A stretch of DNA of 64,000 nucleotides from Cavia porcellus (GCF_034190915.1 NW_026947504.1:66181474-66245473), one strand, 5' to 3'. Shown: positions 1 to 12,604, counted from the stretch's first letter. Translations and numbers: made by a program. The notes: generated by a model not told the origin, from the sequence alone.

Positions 1-1274
1 ATCCCAGAGATTTGGTACATGTAGAAGCATTATTTCTATGTTGGCAGTTTGGAATATACATTGTTTCCAAAAGATCTAAAGGAAATAAGCTCGGAGAGAT
101 TGTCTCAAATACATATGAACACTTGTCATATGTATGTGTAAGTACAGGGGGAAACACTCATGTGCTGTGTGATTAAATTATTAAGTTTCTGAATGAAATA
201 TAAAAATTGTAGGTGGTTCATCTGTCAAAATGAAGTGGCCAATTTCATCCTGCATATCTATGTTTCTATATAAAGTCTTCTACAATCACAGCTGTGTACC
301 CTTCCTTTGAAATCATATATAACTTAAAACTATCTTTCTTTATGCATGTAAAATATTCTGCCATTCATCTTCCGTTACATTAAATAATAAAATGATGAGA
401 ACAAATGTTTTCATTCTCTTTCTTCCTAAAGTAGTCACTGTTAGAAATACAGTCTGAGGGAAATTATGAATGTGTGAAAAGATTTAGCTACAAAAATATT
501 CACTGTGGGAATGTTTGAATAACAAGCAATTGTGGTGGCACCAAGGTTGGAGAGCTCGGGGAAATAATTTATAAAATGTAGTAGTGAACCTCCCTCCTTC
601 TTCCCTCATCTCTTACCTCCATCCCTCCCTTCTTTCCTTTTCTTTTCCTTTCTTTGACTTTTATAAATTTCCCATGATAAATAGGTATTACTATTATATT
701 AATACAAAGTAACATTAAAATAGTTCATTCATATCAACTCCTTAAAATTTTTCTCAAAATTCTAATTTTTTAAAAAAAAATTATGTTTCTTTTAGTTTCT
801 TGAAGAAACAGTTGTGCCATATCTATTTTACTATTCTATTCTTTGAACTTAAATTACATTCTTTGTACTTAAATTCTATTCTCTGTACTGTCATTGTAGG
901 ACTGCTAGCTAGAAAAAGGACAATACTTTATACTTTGTATTCTTTGTACTTAGCAGATACTATCTATAAGGAGATAATGGCTCTTCTATCCCCAAACCTT
1001 TGAAGCTTCAGATCTCTACTATGTCATTTCTTACTCCTTCCTTTCCCAGTCAAAAGCATGCTGAGATTGTTTCATTTTCCTCTGAGCTAAGAGCTCTTGA
1101 AATCATTGCAGCTACTCTAGGGTGTAGTACAACCAGGGTTGAGAATTACTGCTCCTATCCACAAACCTGAGAACTTAGAAAAACACAACTGACTAAAAAC
1201 CATACAAGAAAAGGTTGTTTCGTGTTTCCTGACATTCAGCATTTTTTGGTTTGGTTTTCATAACAGATAGTAAC
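1..1274. other. Non-coding AT-rich sequence, nothing recognised
   Basis: No exon-like open frame, RNA gene or repeat family that I can name. A pyrimidine-rich run (CCTCC/CTTT-type) lies at about 588-657. Around 815-960 a loosely repeated TTCTTTGTACTTAAATT-like phrase recurs. Short open frames here start and stop without codon bias or splice context. Confidence 0.5.
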
Positions 1275-1655
1275 TGTTAGCTTTCTATCACTGTGACAGA
1301 ATACCTGAGGTGAACAATTTAAAAGAAAGAAATGTTTATATTGGTTCATGGTTTCAGAGTTTTTAGTCCATGGTTGCTTGGCCTTGTTGCTTTGGACCTG
1401 CAAAGCCACAGTAGATCATGGCTGGGGCACTTGGCAGAGGAAGCCTGATCACTTCATGGGAGCCAGGAAGGAAAGAAAGAGGAAGAGGCTGGGGTCCCTA
1501 TATCTTCTTTAAGGGCACTCATCTTATGACTTCACTTTCTTCCATAGTCTCTACCTCCTAAAAATTGTACTGTTTCCCAATAGTGCCACAGATTGGTGCC
1601 AAAACTTTAGCATGGGCTTTGGAGAAGGGGGGCATTTAAGATACAAACCGTTACA
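1275..1655 (+). mobile_element. MaLR-like solo LTR with 5-bp TSD
   Basis: The 381-bp block starts TGTTAGCTTTCTATC and ends CCGTTACA, the TGT...ACA termini of MaLR (ERV3-type) LTRs. The interior has the familiar order of a tract about fluid-phase 'TGTGACAGAATACCTGA', an A-rich GTTTATATTGG stretch, and a 3' part with CCCAATAGTGCCAC. It is flanked by GTAAC (1270-1274) and ATAAC (1656-1660), a 5-bp target-site duplication with one mismatch. No internal retroviral sequence is attached, so it is a solo LTR. Confidence 0.7.
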
Positions 1656-4204
1656 ATAACCCAATTATTTGATCTCAGACAGAGCAAGAACTTTAGACTC
1701 AATTCCTGAGTATTAATAATGAGTTTTTCAAGAACTTTATAGAAATAAGTCAAAATGGATTGTTACTGTTTTCTAATGATTTTCAGGTTGCTTAGACCCC
1801 TTCTAAAAGTAAATAAAATTATATGATCCTAGCCTAATGTTGTATTTGTCTCTCATTTTACTTGATGTTGACTTCATAAAGGAGACTATAGAGTTTTGAT
1901 TTGTGGAGGCATTTTTAGGAGATTGAATCACATTGTTTTGCATCGTAATTGCCAAAAGAACCTAAACATTGGTAAGTATTCTGTGAAAAAGAAAAGGGGG
2001 CATGGCAAAGTCAGTGAATGATGCCAAAATCAATAAATTCCTTCTCTGATTGACTTGAGAGTACAAATCTTAATGTGCATTGTAAAACTACTAGAAATAC
2101 ACTTTTTAGTATTTCCACATAAAGTTTATCACGAAAGCCCCTTTTCTAATGTAAATTGATGTTTGATAAGATACTTTTGGGATTCCACCTTGTACATTTT
2201 TAGCACACATAATAGCACAAGTGATATTCACACTTTAGTAAAGATTTTTAATAAAGAGCACAGACTGAAACCCAGTCAGACCATATCTCAGTCTTATGGC
2301 ACCAGGCCCTCTGACTGCATGTCATTTATGCCTCAACCCAAGGGAACAGGCAGGAAAGCCTTCCAAGTGCATTCCTGTTCCCAAATTCTGTCCATTTAGG
2401 AGCCCTTGAATATTTGATTGTTTATTGTATATCTGAGGGCCCATTGTTGTTTAACATTTACTTGTTCAATATGCTTGTGTCATCTGCCTGTCATTATGCA
2501 GCAATTAGACTTTAATCTCACCATCCCCTGACAGTGTAGTTGTATTCTACAATGCTATATATTATGGCATCAAGCAGTGTTACTAGAAGGTTAGACCAAC
2601 TTTCTGTTATTTCAGTCTCAAGACTCAACTACTTCACAGATTTAATTCTTTATTTAGACTCCCCATTTGAGCTTGTGCCCTTTGGACACCACATTTGAAT
2701 ATCTTAAGTCCAATTCAAACTCATGAGTTATTCGATGGGAGATAATGAAGCACAGAAAGGAAGCGAGAAAGGAAGGGAGGAAAAAAGGAGCAAAGGAAAG
2801 GAGAGAGTTGGGTAAGGAAGAGAAGACATCTTAAAAGATTAATCAGGTTGACTTCAGATTTCCACAGCTTTACCAAGCGCTACAATCCACAAATTATTGT
2901 GTTATTCTTGACACTTCTCTCTGCTTCAGTTCTGCCAGCCACAGGTGGTCTGTAAAAGCCTAATAAAACCACTTTCTTTGCTCCATTCCAGTCACCACCA
3001 TGTTAGTTTGAAACACCATCTCCTCCCACCAGCCTGCCAGTGCCCCAAATACGTTAGCTGTACAGTCTCTGATGGACTTCCTCGAGCAGCAGCATCATAG
3101 GTATGGTGCTGAACCACTGTCGCTAGGGTATGCAGGAAAGAGGGAACGAGCACAAGAAAGCCTTTGTGTGGATTTTCCCAAACTCTGCGTATGTCCTGAA
3201 CCCTTCTGGTTGGGCTGTACAACATCACCACACCACTGTAATACGTGCAAGCCACGCATGCAACTATATGGGACACCTGAGTCCTTATAGCAGGTATTCA
3301 ACCATGGGATTATCTCAGAGACCCTCCACACACCACTGAGAAATTTGCCCATTGTTCAAAATTTAGTAAGTAGCTAACTACATATATTGTGAGATGAAAA
3401 TGACCCTAGAGAGACAAGGCTAAGTATATCCTGTGGAAATTCTCAATAACTAAAAAAAAAAAGTACTATAATTTATCAATTATATCATAGTGACCCAAAT
3501 TAGAGAATGCCTCTCAATCCCACGTAGTGTATCTTTCTGAAAAGGGAAAATTATTCTACGGATTTGGCACAGTGAAAGCTCATCTTCATGTTTTCTACAT
3601 GAAGATGAATTTTTCTTTGGTGGCAATGGGAAAAGATGATTCAGGAGCTTCACTCTGGCACAAAAGCTGGGTCACAGACTTGTCCCTTCCTCCCCAGCAT
3701 GCATGTGCACGGTTGCCAAGTGGGGCCATGGACAGTGACACTTCGGTGGGGCGGGGAGCTTCTCAAAGTTGGCTGCATGTTGGAAAGGTCAGGAAACTTT
3801 AAGAACTCTTACCGATGGGATCCACCCATAGACGTGCTACTGTCATTGGCCTGTACAACTGGATGGCCATATGGATCCTTCCTGACACCTCGCTGCCTTT
3901 TCCTTCCTCTCCTACCCTCACTTTTGAAAATCAGGCTTTATGAGTTTCACATTAATATCAAGGTTACTTTATTCTTATTTTCAAAACACTTTTTAAAATT
4001 TCTGGTTGCCTAACTCTTAGCCAATAGGTGGCACCTTATCAGCACAGAACAACTGGCATGACCAGAATAAGCTAATGGAACTCAAAGCCATATCACTTGG
4101 GCTACTCCAGATGAGGTTACTAAAGCTATCACCTTAATGCAAAGCAGGCTCATTCAGGAGAGGTCTGCTGTTTACAATGACCAGTAGTCTACATAATCAG
4201 TTGC
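1656..4204. other. Non-coding, nothing recognised
   Basis: No supported gene. A purine-rich GGAA/GAAA tract lies at about 2754-2825. The overlapping open frames at 2992-3352 on both strands and at 3527-4013 lack splice-site logic and recognisable protein motifs. Confidence 0.45.
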
Positions 4205-4281
4205 CCACTTGGAGACATAGATATACAGATATAGCTATAGGTATAGATATATATAGAGATAAAGATATATAGATAGATATC
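4205..4281. repeat. Degenerate GATA/TA-rich microsatellite
   Basis: An imperfect run of ATAGATAT, GATATA and TATAGAGATA units. It is simple-sequence DNA with no sign of function. Confidence 0.7.
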
Positions 4282-5734
4282 ACTCTCATATAAAGTGAAG
4301 TTAATTAATTTACTTCCAATATTTGATAACAGCTCCTTGTCATGACAAAAATACATATGTTATTTACAGTTTAGGAGAAGCTCTTTCCTCCAGTAACGGC
4401 GAATCTGTCTATTCACCATTCTTTCATCCTTAGGCAAGTCGGCTGACCACACAGCAGAGCTGCATTTGCCTTTCTGCTGTGGCACCCATCATGCTGCTTA
4501 GGGACTGGACTGTGTGCCGCAAGCAGTGAGTAATACACTGGGTGAAGTAATGCTATGCAGAGCTTGAAGACAGGTGGTGGAGTTTGACTTTGAAGCAGAT
4601 AAAAATGTATGCTCTCAAACAAAGTAGAAAAGACAGAAAAAGGGAAGCAAGGGTTATTAGACATAGATGGGAAGACTCCATGGAAAAGTGGGCCTGAGCT
4701 GGAGTGATGGAAATCAGGCCGCTGGAGCCTGAGACAAGGACCACAGGAACAAGAGAAATAGCAGCACATTCAACTACTGTGTGTGGATGTAGTGAGAATC
4801 GGGGAGGGAGCAGCCTCATCTCTATGAGTTTAGAGTTTAAAGAATCTCTTTGGCATGTAATTACACTTTTTCTCTGCCCAATGCTGCAGACTAAAAGTAG
4901 AGTGAAAAGTCTAAGTTAAATTTGGATTAGAACTACAAGCGCTGGCAGCAGGCCTGCAGGGACATGAGCTGAGAGAGCAGCAGTTGTCTGCGGGCCCTGG
5001 GGTCGGACGGGTTCAGGCAGGAGAAGTGCAAACTCAGGAGACTTCATTCACAAGGGTGAAAAGAAAGGTGCCTGCTTCCCAAGCTTATCAAGTTATTTTC
5101 CATTGTTAATCAGAAGCAAACGGATCACTAAATGGAAACCAATCACTTTACTGCTTATTTATTTTCTTAGTTAATGCTTTTAAACTTACAAGCATGTACC
5201 TTTTCCAAGAATAAAGACTTGTAAAAAGGATGGTGGAGTTCATGACTACAGGAAACTCGCCCCGACTTTCTCTTTGCTGACAGTTTTATAAAGCCAAGAA
5301 AGTTCAAAAGGTAAAAAGAATTTATAAGTAACAGGGTTTTAAGAAATGCAATTTTTACCCTTTTTTAATATGAAGATAATTAACATTGATTTCCTTAGTG
5401 ACCTATGACAAATGGTAAAAATGGCAAATGGCAATATTGTGAGTAGTTTGCTTAAAATTATTTTATTTGAATTCTAGTAAGTAAATAGCCTCCTGTTAGG
5501 AGCACAATTTCCAGAATGCCGGCCCGGTGTACTGAACTCAGTCACAGTGGATCTAGTTGGATTCAGGATTGTAGATTAAGTCAATACAATGAATATTAGA
5601 AGGACTGGTTTTAAAACAATTGCAACAAGGATGAGGTAGAGGACAGGGGACGCAGCAGGTGGCAGCTGGAAACATGAGCATAGCCCATGAATTTCAAGCA
5701 GGACTCCTCTGCTTTTTCCCCAAGAAAAAAACTT
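4282..5734. other. Non-coding, nothing recognised
   Basis: No gene or nameable repeat. The open frames at 4413-4819 (minus) and 4704-4919 (plus) overlap one another in different frames and resemble chance frames in GC-richer DNA. Confidence 0.4.
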
Positions 5735-5895
5735 TGGGCTCTAAACTTAGTCCAGGATTTCAAGTCTGGCTCTGCTATCATTAACTGTCTATATTTCTGG
5801 GAAATTCCACAGAGCTGATAATAATACCTGTCTTCCTGGAATATAGACATATATGAAGTTCCTAGCACACCACCAGGTGCATAATGACTTCTCAA
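5735..5895 (-). repeat. Probable MIR fragment
   Basis: CAAGTCTGGCTCTGC, then an A/T-rich core and AATAATACCTGTCTTCC, follows the order of an old tRNA-derived MIR SINE. It is diverged, and I infer the family from phrase order only. Confidence 0.45.
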
Positions 5896-6607
5896 TGGAA
5901 GTTAATTCTCCACTTTCTATTCAAGGGCCTCAAACTTCCACAGCCAAATACTCACAAGCCTAAATTCCACCACCAAAAAATCATCTTAGAGTTAAAACTT
6001 GAGTTTTCTGCTTAGTTTTATAGTTTTGGGGATCCTCTCATCAAACCCCTTCACTAGAAAAATGAGACCCAGAGTGATAAACTAAGTTAGATACAATTAA
6101 GTTAGTGACAAGTTTAAATCCATTGTGACACTTCAAAATATCTATATGCTCTGGAAAGTAATTCCATATTGTTTCTAACAGATTTTCAAAATCAGGGTAT
6201 CTTCAACCCTTTGGACTATTCACACTGAAATTTTTAAGAATTCATATCATTGATTCTGGTTTGAAGTCAAAGATGAGAAGTCTGTCTTTCCCCTGCTCTT
6301 TCTTGGGGTCCTTCAAAAGGAAAATAAATTAACACAAAATTTCATTTGCAGCAAAACTAGGAGGCAGTTAAAAGCACAGCGAAAGTAGATGCATGACCTG
6401 CTCAAAGCAGGGGAGGATCTAAGAGAAAAGCGAAGGAGAGTACATAGCTTCGGAATCAGCCTGCGTTAGCAAAAGCACATTTGTAACAGGGAGGAGTGGC
6501 AAAAGAACAGTCAGAACCCCAAGTTCACAGCATAGAGAGCAGTGTACACACCAGAGCTGCAAGAACTGCTCTGCACCCAATTTAGTTGTGAAAAGCAGAG
6601 ACAGGGA

Positions 6608-7055
6608 AGCTGTGAAAGTTGTGATACCAACATGAGATCTGACTTGTCAGGCCCACACAAAACTGGAGCCCTGAAATCAAGATGGCGAGGGGCTCAGGCC
6701 TGCCTGAGATCATTGACATCTCAAAGGCTTTCTGAAGCTCCCCCGCCAAAAAATTCCGTCACATTCTACATGCCTCGCATGTATGTGCAGATTTCTGTAG
6801 CAACGTTTATCATTAACATTCTTTGTAGACTGCAATAATTCAGATAATACGCTCTGCACGGAATACTCGTTCAGCAAGGATCATTCCACCAATAAGTTGA
6901 TGCCAGCTCCTGCCTCAGGTCTCCAACACAAGCAAATGCTGTATTCTGACAACTTATATAAATTTCTTTTTGCTAACAAAAATTTCTTCTCACCTCATCT
7001 CCTTGAATACACATGTAGTTTACTGTGGCGTGTGTATTCCCATTGCAATACTGTT
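6608..7055 (+). mobile_element. Possible LTR-like block
   Basis: The block carries AAGATGGCGAGG, a later GACAACTTATATAAATTTC that looks like a TATA box, and a pyrimidine-rich CCTCATCTCC stretch, as seen in retroviral-type LTRs. I could not define both ends or a target-site duplication. It may be ordinary unique DNA. Confidence 0.25.
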
Positions 7056-7444
7056 CCATAATAATTGTATTACTGCTTGGAGAAGTTCACTGTATTATTT
7101 TAAGAAATTTTAAAATTTAAGAAAAGTGCACATACACATCACATTTGCTGGGAAGGCCCTAATCCAGTGACAGTCAGAATGAAAAGGAAAATTATTTTTT
7201 AAAAAAATACTCTAGCTACTTGTTGTTATTAACCGGGGAGAAGTAGACTTAAAACTCACAGACAAAACCTTGATCGTAAGGAAATTCCTACCAAGCTGCA
7301 ATGTGACCCTGCAAATATTTAGTCCAAGAAAAACTCATCTGCCTTAAATGTGAGAATTCTAAAAGAGCCAACCCACATTATTTCAGAGTTACAAGGGTTG
7401 AAACAAGAAAAAATTCAGGAAAAGGAAATGACAAATAAGTTTTT

Positions 7445-7486
7445 TGTTGTTGTTGTTGTTTTTTTTTTTTTTTTTTTTTTTTTTTT
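7445..7486. repeat. (GTT)n/poly-T tract
   Basis: GTTGTTGTTGTTGTT is followed by an uninterrupted run of T. It could be the reverse complement of a retroposon A-tail, but no element body is recognisable beside it. Confidence 0.8.
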
Positions 7487-7879
7487 GCCAAAAAGCAGTC
7501 GAAAATAGTAAAGCGTAATTAACTACAAGCATATCACATTTAATGAAGCAATTACCTCTACAAAACTTGGACACAGAACACTCTGGTTTTATAGCTCTGT
7601 GCAAAACTAAAGTAATCCTGATAGACACAAAGCAGTCTTAAACAAATGCAAAGACATGTTCTTGGATAAAAGAAGGGAGCATCAGAAAAACAGCAAATCT
7701 CCTCAAATTAATCTACTGGTAATACTAATTAATACACTACTAGGCTATTCTTTGTAGCTCAATAAATTGAAGTACTTTAGGAGAAAAGTACTTTAGGAGG
7801 AATATTCAGAAGAATTCTTTGAAACAAGAAAGACTAGGGATTTCATACCCATCTCTGTTACTAAACTATATATTTAAGT

Positions 7880-8377
7880 TGCAAAAATCAAAAAAAATTT
7901 TAAAAAAATCAATCTACTTAAATGAGTAGAGTCAAAATAGATTGCAAAGACGCCCAAATGTGTACTGAAACTTGGTGCATGATAAACATCATTTCAAATC
8001 AGTACCAAAAGATTAATTAATTCAATAAATGATTTTGGAACAACTAAGCAATTTAAAAATTAAGATTAGATTCAAAGCTTATACAACAGGATAAATTCCA
8101 AACAGATCAAATATTAAATGTTAAAGCACAAAATATTAGAAGAAATACAGGAGATTTAAAAATAAAATTCATGGTAAAAAATCAAGATAAATAAAGTCCT
8201 ACAGACAACTGTAAAAAATATACTTCATACCACACAAAAAAAGGCTTTTAGAAATGGAGAAGTAATTAACACTGTACAAATAAAGAACAAGTAAATTAAA
8301 AAAATAGGCAAGTAGATGTCAGTTTGAATGAAAAGAATTAAAGTACACTTCTCCTTTGACACACTAATTTCAGTTCT
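7880..8377 (+). mobile_element. Old LINE-1 fragment, ORF2 3' region
   Basis: A-rich, diverged sequence (TTGGAACAACTAAGCAATTT, ATAAATTCCAAACAGATCAAATATTAAATG, CAACTGTAAAAAATA) in the order of the C-terminal part of mammalian L1 ORF2. It is heavily mutated with no usable frame. It continues right of the SINE at 8391-8495 (TACTTACAATAGCAACTTTATT...). Confidence 0.6.
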
Positions 8378-8390
8378 GGGAATTTGTATC

Positions 8391-8495
8391 CTTTTTTTTT
8401 TTTTTGCGGGGGGGGAGGGGGGGCGGGGTCCGGTACTCAAACTCATGACCTCGTACTTGCCAGGCAGGCACTTATGCCACAGAGTTAAACCCCCA
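8391..8495 (-). mobile_element. ID-type tRNA-derived SINE with TSD
   Basis: Read on the minus strand, it carries GGTTTAACTCTGTGGCATAAG (A-box side), TGCCTGCCTGGCAAGTACG, a B-box-like GGTCATGAGTTTGAGTACC, then a G/C tract and a poly-A tail. It lies inside the old L1. Target-site duplications GGGAATTTGTATC (8378-8390) and GGGAATTTGAATA (8496-8508) bracket it with two mismatches. Confidence 0.85.
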
Positions 8496-8620
8496 GGGAA
8501 TTTGAATACTTACAATAGCAACTTTATTCACTGCATCATTGGTTGAAATAGCAAAAGGCTGGTAAAAATTTGAATGTTCATCTATAAGGGACTAAAGCAT
8601 GATGTGTCTAAAATATCTTC
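8496..8620 (+). mobile_element. Old LINE-1 fragment (continuation)
   Basis: Continues the L1 interrupted by the SINE. ACAATAGCAACTTTATTCACTG and the following phrases match the end of ORF2, where L1s encode the C-terminal segment. Confidence 0.5.
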
Positions 8621-9034
8621 AAGTTATCTATCACTATCTAACAAACTTCAATTATAGTGATTAGAAACAAAGTTTGTTCTCTTCCTGGGTGACCAGGCTA
8701 ATCTGGACAGTTTTCACTTAGGGATTTTCAGGTAATTGCAGTTAAATACTGGCTGGGCAGAAGTCAAGCCACTGGAGGCTTCACTGTCTTCATTCTCGTG
8801 CCTGCCACGTGGGCTGGCATAGCTAAAACAGCTGATGACTGGCTGAGAATCTCTCCACCTGATCGCTAAACATAATTTATTTTTCCTCACAGAGTGGTGG
8901 TGGCAGCATAGGCAGACTTCTCTCTCATGACATCTGGCTGCATCCAGGGCAAATATTCCAAGTGCAAGAGGCAGAAGCACCTGCTCTTCCTGCCTGACCT
9001 ACAGACTGGCACGTTGCCCCATGTGCATTGTGTA

Positions 9035-9255
9035 TTATTGGTTAAACAAAGAAGAAACATGTACAGCCCATATTCAAGGTGAGAGGGCACTAGAAACTGC
9101 AAAGATCTGGGCCATCTTTATTGTGCCACATAATGGAAACATGAACAGTTATAAAAAAAATAAGATCACTGTATATATTAACTTGGAAAAAGATTTTATT
9201 GTTAAGTGAAAACATCTAAGTGTAGGATATAATATATGCTACGATACAGTATAGC
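9035..9255 (+). mobile_element. Old repeat fragments, including L1 3' end
   Basis: CATATTCAAGGTGAGAGGGCAC...GGCCATCTTTATTGTGCCACA is a widespread ancient mammalian repeat phrase, and it recurs at about 9537-9634. It is followed by GTTATAAAAAAAATAAGATC and TTAAGTGAAAACATCTAAG, typical of an old L1 3' end. Confidence 0.45.
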
Positions 9256-9257
9256 AG

Positions 9258-9535
9258 CTCCCTTCCCCGTCTGTAGTTTTACTTTCCCTTGGTTTCAGTT
9301 ACCCACAGTCAACTGCAGTCCCCAAATATTAAATGGAAAATTCCAGAAATAAACAACTTATAAGTTTCAAATTTTGTACCATTCTACCACTGGCGTGGAT
9401 CACTTTTTGTCCAAGGTATCCATGCTGTATATGCTAAGCTCCCATTAGTTACTTAATACCATTTTGGTTGTCAGATCTACCTTTGCAGTCTCACAGCACT
9501 GAATTCGAATAACCCTTTTACAAATCACTAAAGCC
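9258..9535. mobile_element. Tigger-like (pogo/mariner) DNA transposon fragment
   Basis: The phrases GGTTTCAGTTACCCACAGTC, AACTGCAGTCCCCAAATATT, AAATGGAAAATTCCAGAAAT and CATGCTGTATATGCTAAGCTC follow, in order, a well-known Tigger-type DNA transposon of mammals. Neither terminal repeat is intact. I am confident it is a DNA-transposon relic but less sure of the exact family. Similar 'CACATATTCAAGG' repeat pieces lie on both sides, so it may have inserted into that older repeat. Confidence 0.55.
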
Positions 9536-9639
9536 AGCACATATTCAAGGGGAGGAACAGAATCTACTTCTCAATAGAAAGAGGAGCAAAGAATTTGAGG
9601 CCATCTTTAATGTGCCACATAGCAGAAATATGATGGATT

Positions 9640-10195
9640 CTATTTTCATAATCTCAAGGATTTCCAGGAAGTCTTACATTTTACCACCAGAGCAATAAAA
9701 ATCAATCTAGGAAATGGTCTATTTAGTCAAATGTTTCATTACAGCTAATGCCTCCCACAGGTAATATTGCTTACAAATTAATTGCTCTGTTTACCTGATG
9801 GCAAGGAAAAAGAGTCTATTTCCCTTTGTTGTCAAAACCCACTACCATTTAATATGCAATTCACAGTATTAAAATTGTCAAGATAGAAGAGCAGCCAGGT
9901 GTATGCTGGCTTTGTGAAACCTATGTATTAAATGTTCAGTAGTTTTGCATGCCCTTTGTTAAACCATTAATATTTTAAAATCAGCCATGGTGACTGAAAC
10001 ATAAAATGATTTCAGATTTTAACGAGTGCTATGAATGAATAACAGATAAGCACCACAGAGAAGGGATGCTGTGTGCTCAGGTAGAGTGGCGCTGGAAATT
10101 ACATTCATCAGGCTGAAGATGTCTACACTTTCTGTTTCTGTAAGAACTTGAGCAGACATGGACACTATAAGAATTTTTCTGAAAGAGTTAATATC
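9640..10195. other. Non-coding, possibly conserved-type sequence
   Basis: Non-repetitive, balanced sequence with long AT-rich but non-simple phrases (for example around 9938-10010, with GCATGCCCTTTGTTAAACC). No coding frame. Its texture resembles conserved non-coding DNA, but this cannot be shown without alignment. Confidence 0.25.
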
Positions 10196-10199
10196 TGTT

Positions 10200-10360
10200 G
10201 TACAATTACAAGTGCATCTGCGCTACACTTTTCCAGCATTATCTCACTCACCATCTCAGTGATTTTGAAACATTGATGCTCTCCTTCTTACAGAGGGAGT
10301 ATTAAGGGCTCAAAGGCAGAAAATATTTTGCAGAAGCCAATGAGCTGCAGAGCCAAACTC
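10200..10360. repeat. Probable MIR fragment
   Basis: ACACTTTTCCAGCATTATCTC, a later AGAGGGAGTATTAAGGGCTC and AGCTGCAGAGCCAAACTC follow the order of a MIR consensus (core, then the 'aaggtcacacagc...gagccaggac' part). Diverged. Confidence 0.45.
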
Positions 10361-10789
10361 CTAAGTGCAACAGCCCTGCTCTAGCGGGGCTCATTTCTGC
10401 CTCAGGCTGAAAATCTTGTATTCCTTTACTTAGAGAATAATGAAGAAGAAAAATAGAATTACCTATCAGCCTAGCTTCTAAGACGGTCACTGTTCCCATT
10501 TCAATCTAAATCCGTGGCTGTCTGCCACTCCTCCACCCAGGGCTGTCTGAGGCCAGTGACCCTCTTCTGTGGGGAACAGTGGCTCACTCTGAAATGAGTG
10601 CACATGAAGACCCTCACCTGTGCTGTTCATATGGTCTGTCCACTGTTTCATTTTATTTTCTCAATTTATGGCGTGGTTTCTAAGTTCACCCCCGTGAAGA
10701 TATTTCATGCATTTTTATTGGAACAAGTGATGGAAAAGCTTTCCTGCTCCTTTGTGACCATGCTGATTTATCTGGACTTGCTGCCTAGC

Positions 10790-10918
10790 TTCTTTCAGTC
10801 TTTCCCTTCCTTTCCTTCCTTTTCTTCTTTCTTTCTTTCTTTTTTTCTCTCTTTTCTTCTGTCTTTCTTCTGCCTATCTGTCTCTCTCTCTCTCTTTCTA
10901 TCTTTCTTGCTTTCTTCC
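10790..10918. repeat. Pyrimidine-rich (CTTT/TCTC) tract
   Basis: A near-continuous CT run with TTTCC, CTTT and TCTCTC units. It produces a Ser/Phe/Leu-rich open frame (10598-11257) that is an artefact. It abuts the SINE at 10919, so it may have grown from that element's reverse-complement tail and target site. Confidence 0.8.
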
Positions 10919-11107
10919 CTCAGTACTGGGTATTACACCCAAGGCTTTTGCACTGAGCTGCATCCCCAGCACTGTTTTTATTTTGTATTTTTAGACAAGG
11001 TCTTTCTAAGTCACCAAGTTTCCTATTCCGGGATTGAATTTGTGGTCCTCCCGCCTCAGCATCCCAAAGTGCTAGGATTACAGGTGTGTACTATCGTGTC
11101 TGGCCTA
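10919..11107 (-). mobile_element. B1-ID composite SINE
   Basis: On the minus strand a B1 (7SL-derived) monomer with GCCAGACACGATAGTACACA, GGATTACAGGTGTG-type complement and CTGAGGCGGGAGGACC is followed by an ID-like segment (complement of TACTGGGTATTACACCCAAGG...GCTGCATCCCCAGCACTG). This dimeric order recurs at 11985-12180, 12605-12820 and 48883-49150. Confidence 0.8.
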
Positions 11108-11984
11108 CTTTACTTTTCTAAGATGCAGAGATTTGTGATGATAGCCTTACAATATCAACCATACAGTCACAAAGTATATGTTACCAAGAGGCTTAATATT
11201 CGAATATACACATTTGAACACACACATGCATACACAAGTACACACACATATATTTAAAAAGCTGGTTAAAATAAATTTTGATTTTGCCAATCATTCTGAA
11301 AAACCCACAATCACAAGATTATTTTAATATTTTCAAATAAATATGTTAACAAAAAAGAAAAATCAATTCATTTTTAGTCACAGTGTTACAGTTTTTATAT
11401 TATAAATTGATGGCTAAAAGTTTTTGAATAGTTTTCTAAATAACTTTGTATATTCAGGAAGTTAAAATGACTAATGATTATGCTTAGGTGTATATCTGAT
11501 GTTTATTAATTATTACCAGCAAATTAGTTGACACTAACACATCATTTCTCTGCAACTGTGTGTACTGTACTTCAAAATGACACTTGTTGAATCTGGGAAA
11601 GTATTAAAGATTGCTCTGTAATCTTTTTTTAAAACACCAAATACTTCATTAAAATACTTTTTGTGAAAAAAGAAATATTAGAAACAAAAAGAGAAAATCC
11701 TTTTTGATTTATGAAGAATTTGAAGTTGTTATTTGTGGAAAGCAAAACACTAATACTGACCATCAAAACTAACCAACTGAATGACACCAGTTTATGGCAT
11801 ATAATTTGAGAGCTGTTAACTGCAATTTTCATTCTTCCTGATTTTTAAATGCTGGCTTAAATACTGATGTTTTTAAAAGTCAGTGTTCCCAGTTTTTAAA
11901 ATTTCCTATTTAAGAAGATACACTAATTTCATAGAAAAGATGTAGCAGCTACAGATCCCCAGATGACTTTAAAATAATCAGAAT
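11108..11984. other. AT-rich non-coding sequence, nothing recognised
   Basis: Contains a short ACACAC/TACACA-rich patch near 11217-11252, probably simple-sequence decay next to the SINE. No exon or named repeat. Confidence 0.4.
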
Positions 11985-12180
11985 ACCAAACTGGATATAG
12001 TGACTCATGCATATATCTCAGCATTCTGAGAGGCTGAGGCAGGAGGGTGACCAGCTCAATCCCAGTCTCTAACCCTAACCTGACCCTGTCTCAAAATTAA
12101 AAATAAAAAGGCGGAAGCTGGGGATGTAGCTCAGTAGGAAGGCCCTCAGTTCGGCTTCCATTACTGCAAAAGAAGAAAAA
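11985..12180 (+). mobile_element. B1-ID composite SINE
   Basis: The B1 half reads CTGGATATAGTGACTCATGC, CAGCATTCTGAGAGGCTGAGG and CAGGAGGGTGACC. It ends with GACCCTGTCTCAAAATTAAA. It continues without a gap into an ID half, GAAGCTGGGGATGTAGCTCAG...CCCTCAGTTCGGCTTCC, with a terminal A-rich tail. The tRNA-like A and B boxes are recognisable. The internal CTAACCCTAACC is part of a degraded B1 and not a telomere repeat. Confidence 0.85.
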
Positions 12181-12604
12181 AATCAGCATACTAAGGCATC
12201 GTATTCTGAAATACCATTTTCTGAGCCCTCACAGAATACTTTAGTGGTGTTTTAAAATTTGAAATGCAAGTTTATTATGGTAATGTGTTCATTAAAGATG
12301 GAAAACTCAAATGAATTTTTCCATATACAGAAACTCTTTTTTCTAACATACGACAAAGCTGATCATATGAAAGGTTTCAATTTCCTTAAATGTTTCTCCA
12401 CCCTTGAATAGAGTAAAATAAGGCATGATGGAAGAATGTTGTGGGTGTGATTTATGTTTTCTTGTCACTGGCAAGTTAATAGCTGCTTTGTCTGGGAACA
12501 CCTCCAGCTTTGTTTGATTGACGCATTTGCTCAACAGAGCCGCATAGATTTCCAATGCGGCACAGACTGACCTGAGAAAGAATTCATGATTCTTATGTAA
12601 ACCT

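Noticed and set aside
10598..11257. 219-residue plus-strand open frame
   Set aside because: It runs through a CT-rich simple tract and a reversed B1-ID SINE. The Ser/Phe/Leu-rich product is low complexity and has no family resemblance.
12060..12090. Telomere-like CTAACCCTAACC
   Set aside because: It is two units only, inside a mutated B1 half of a SINE.
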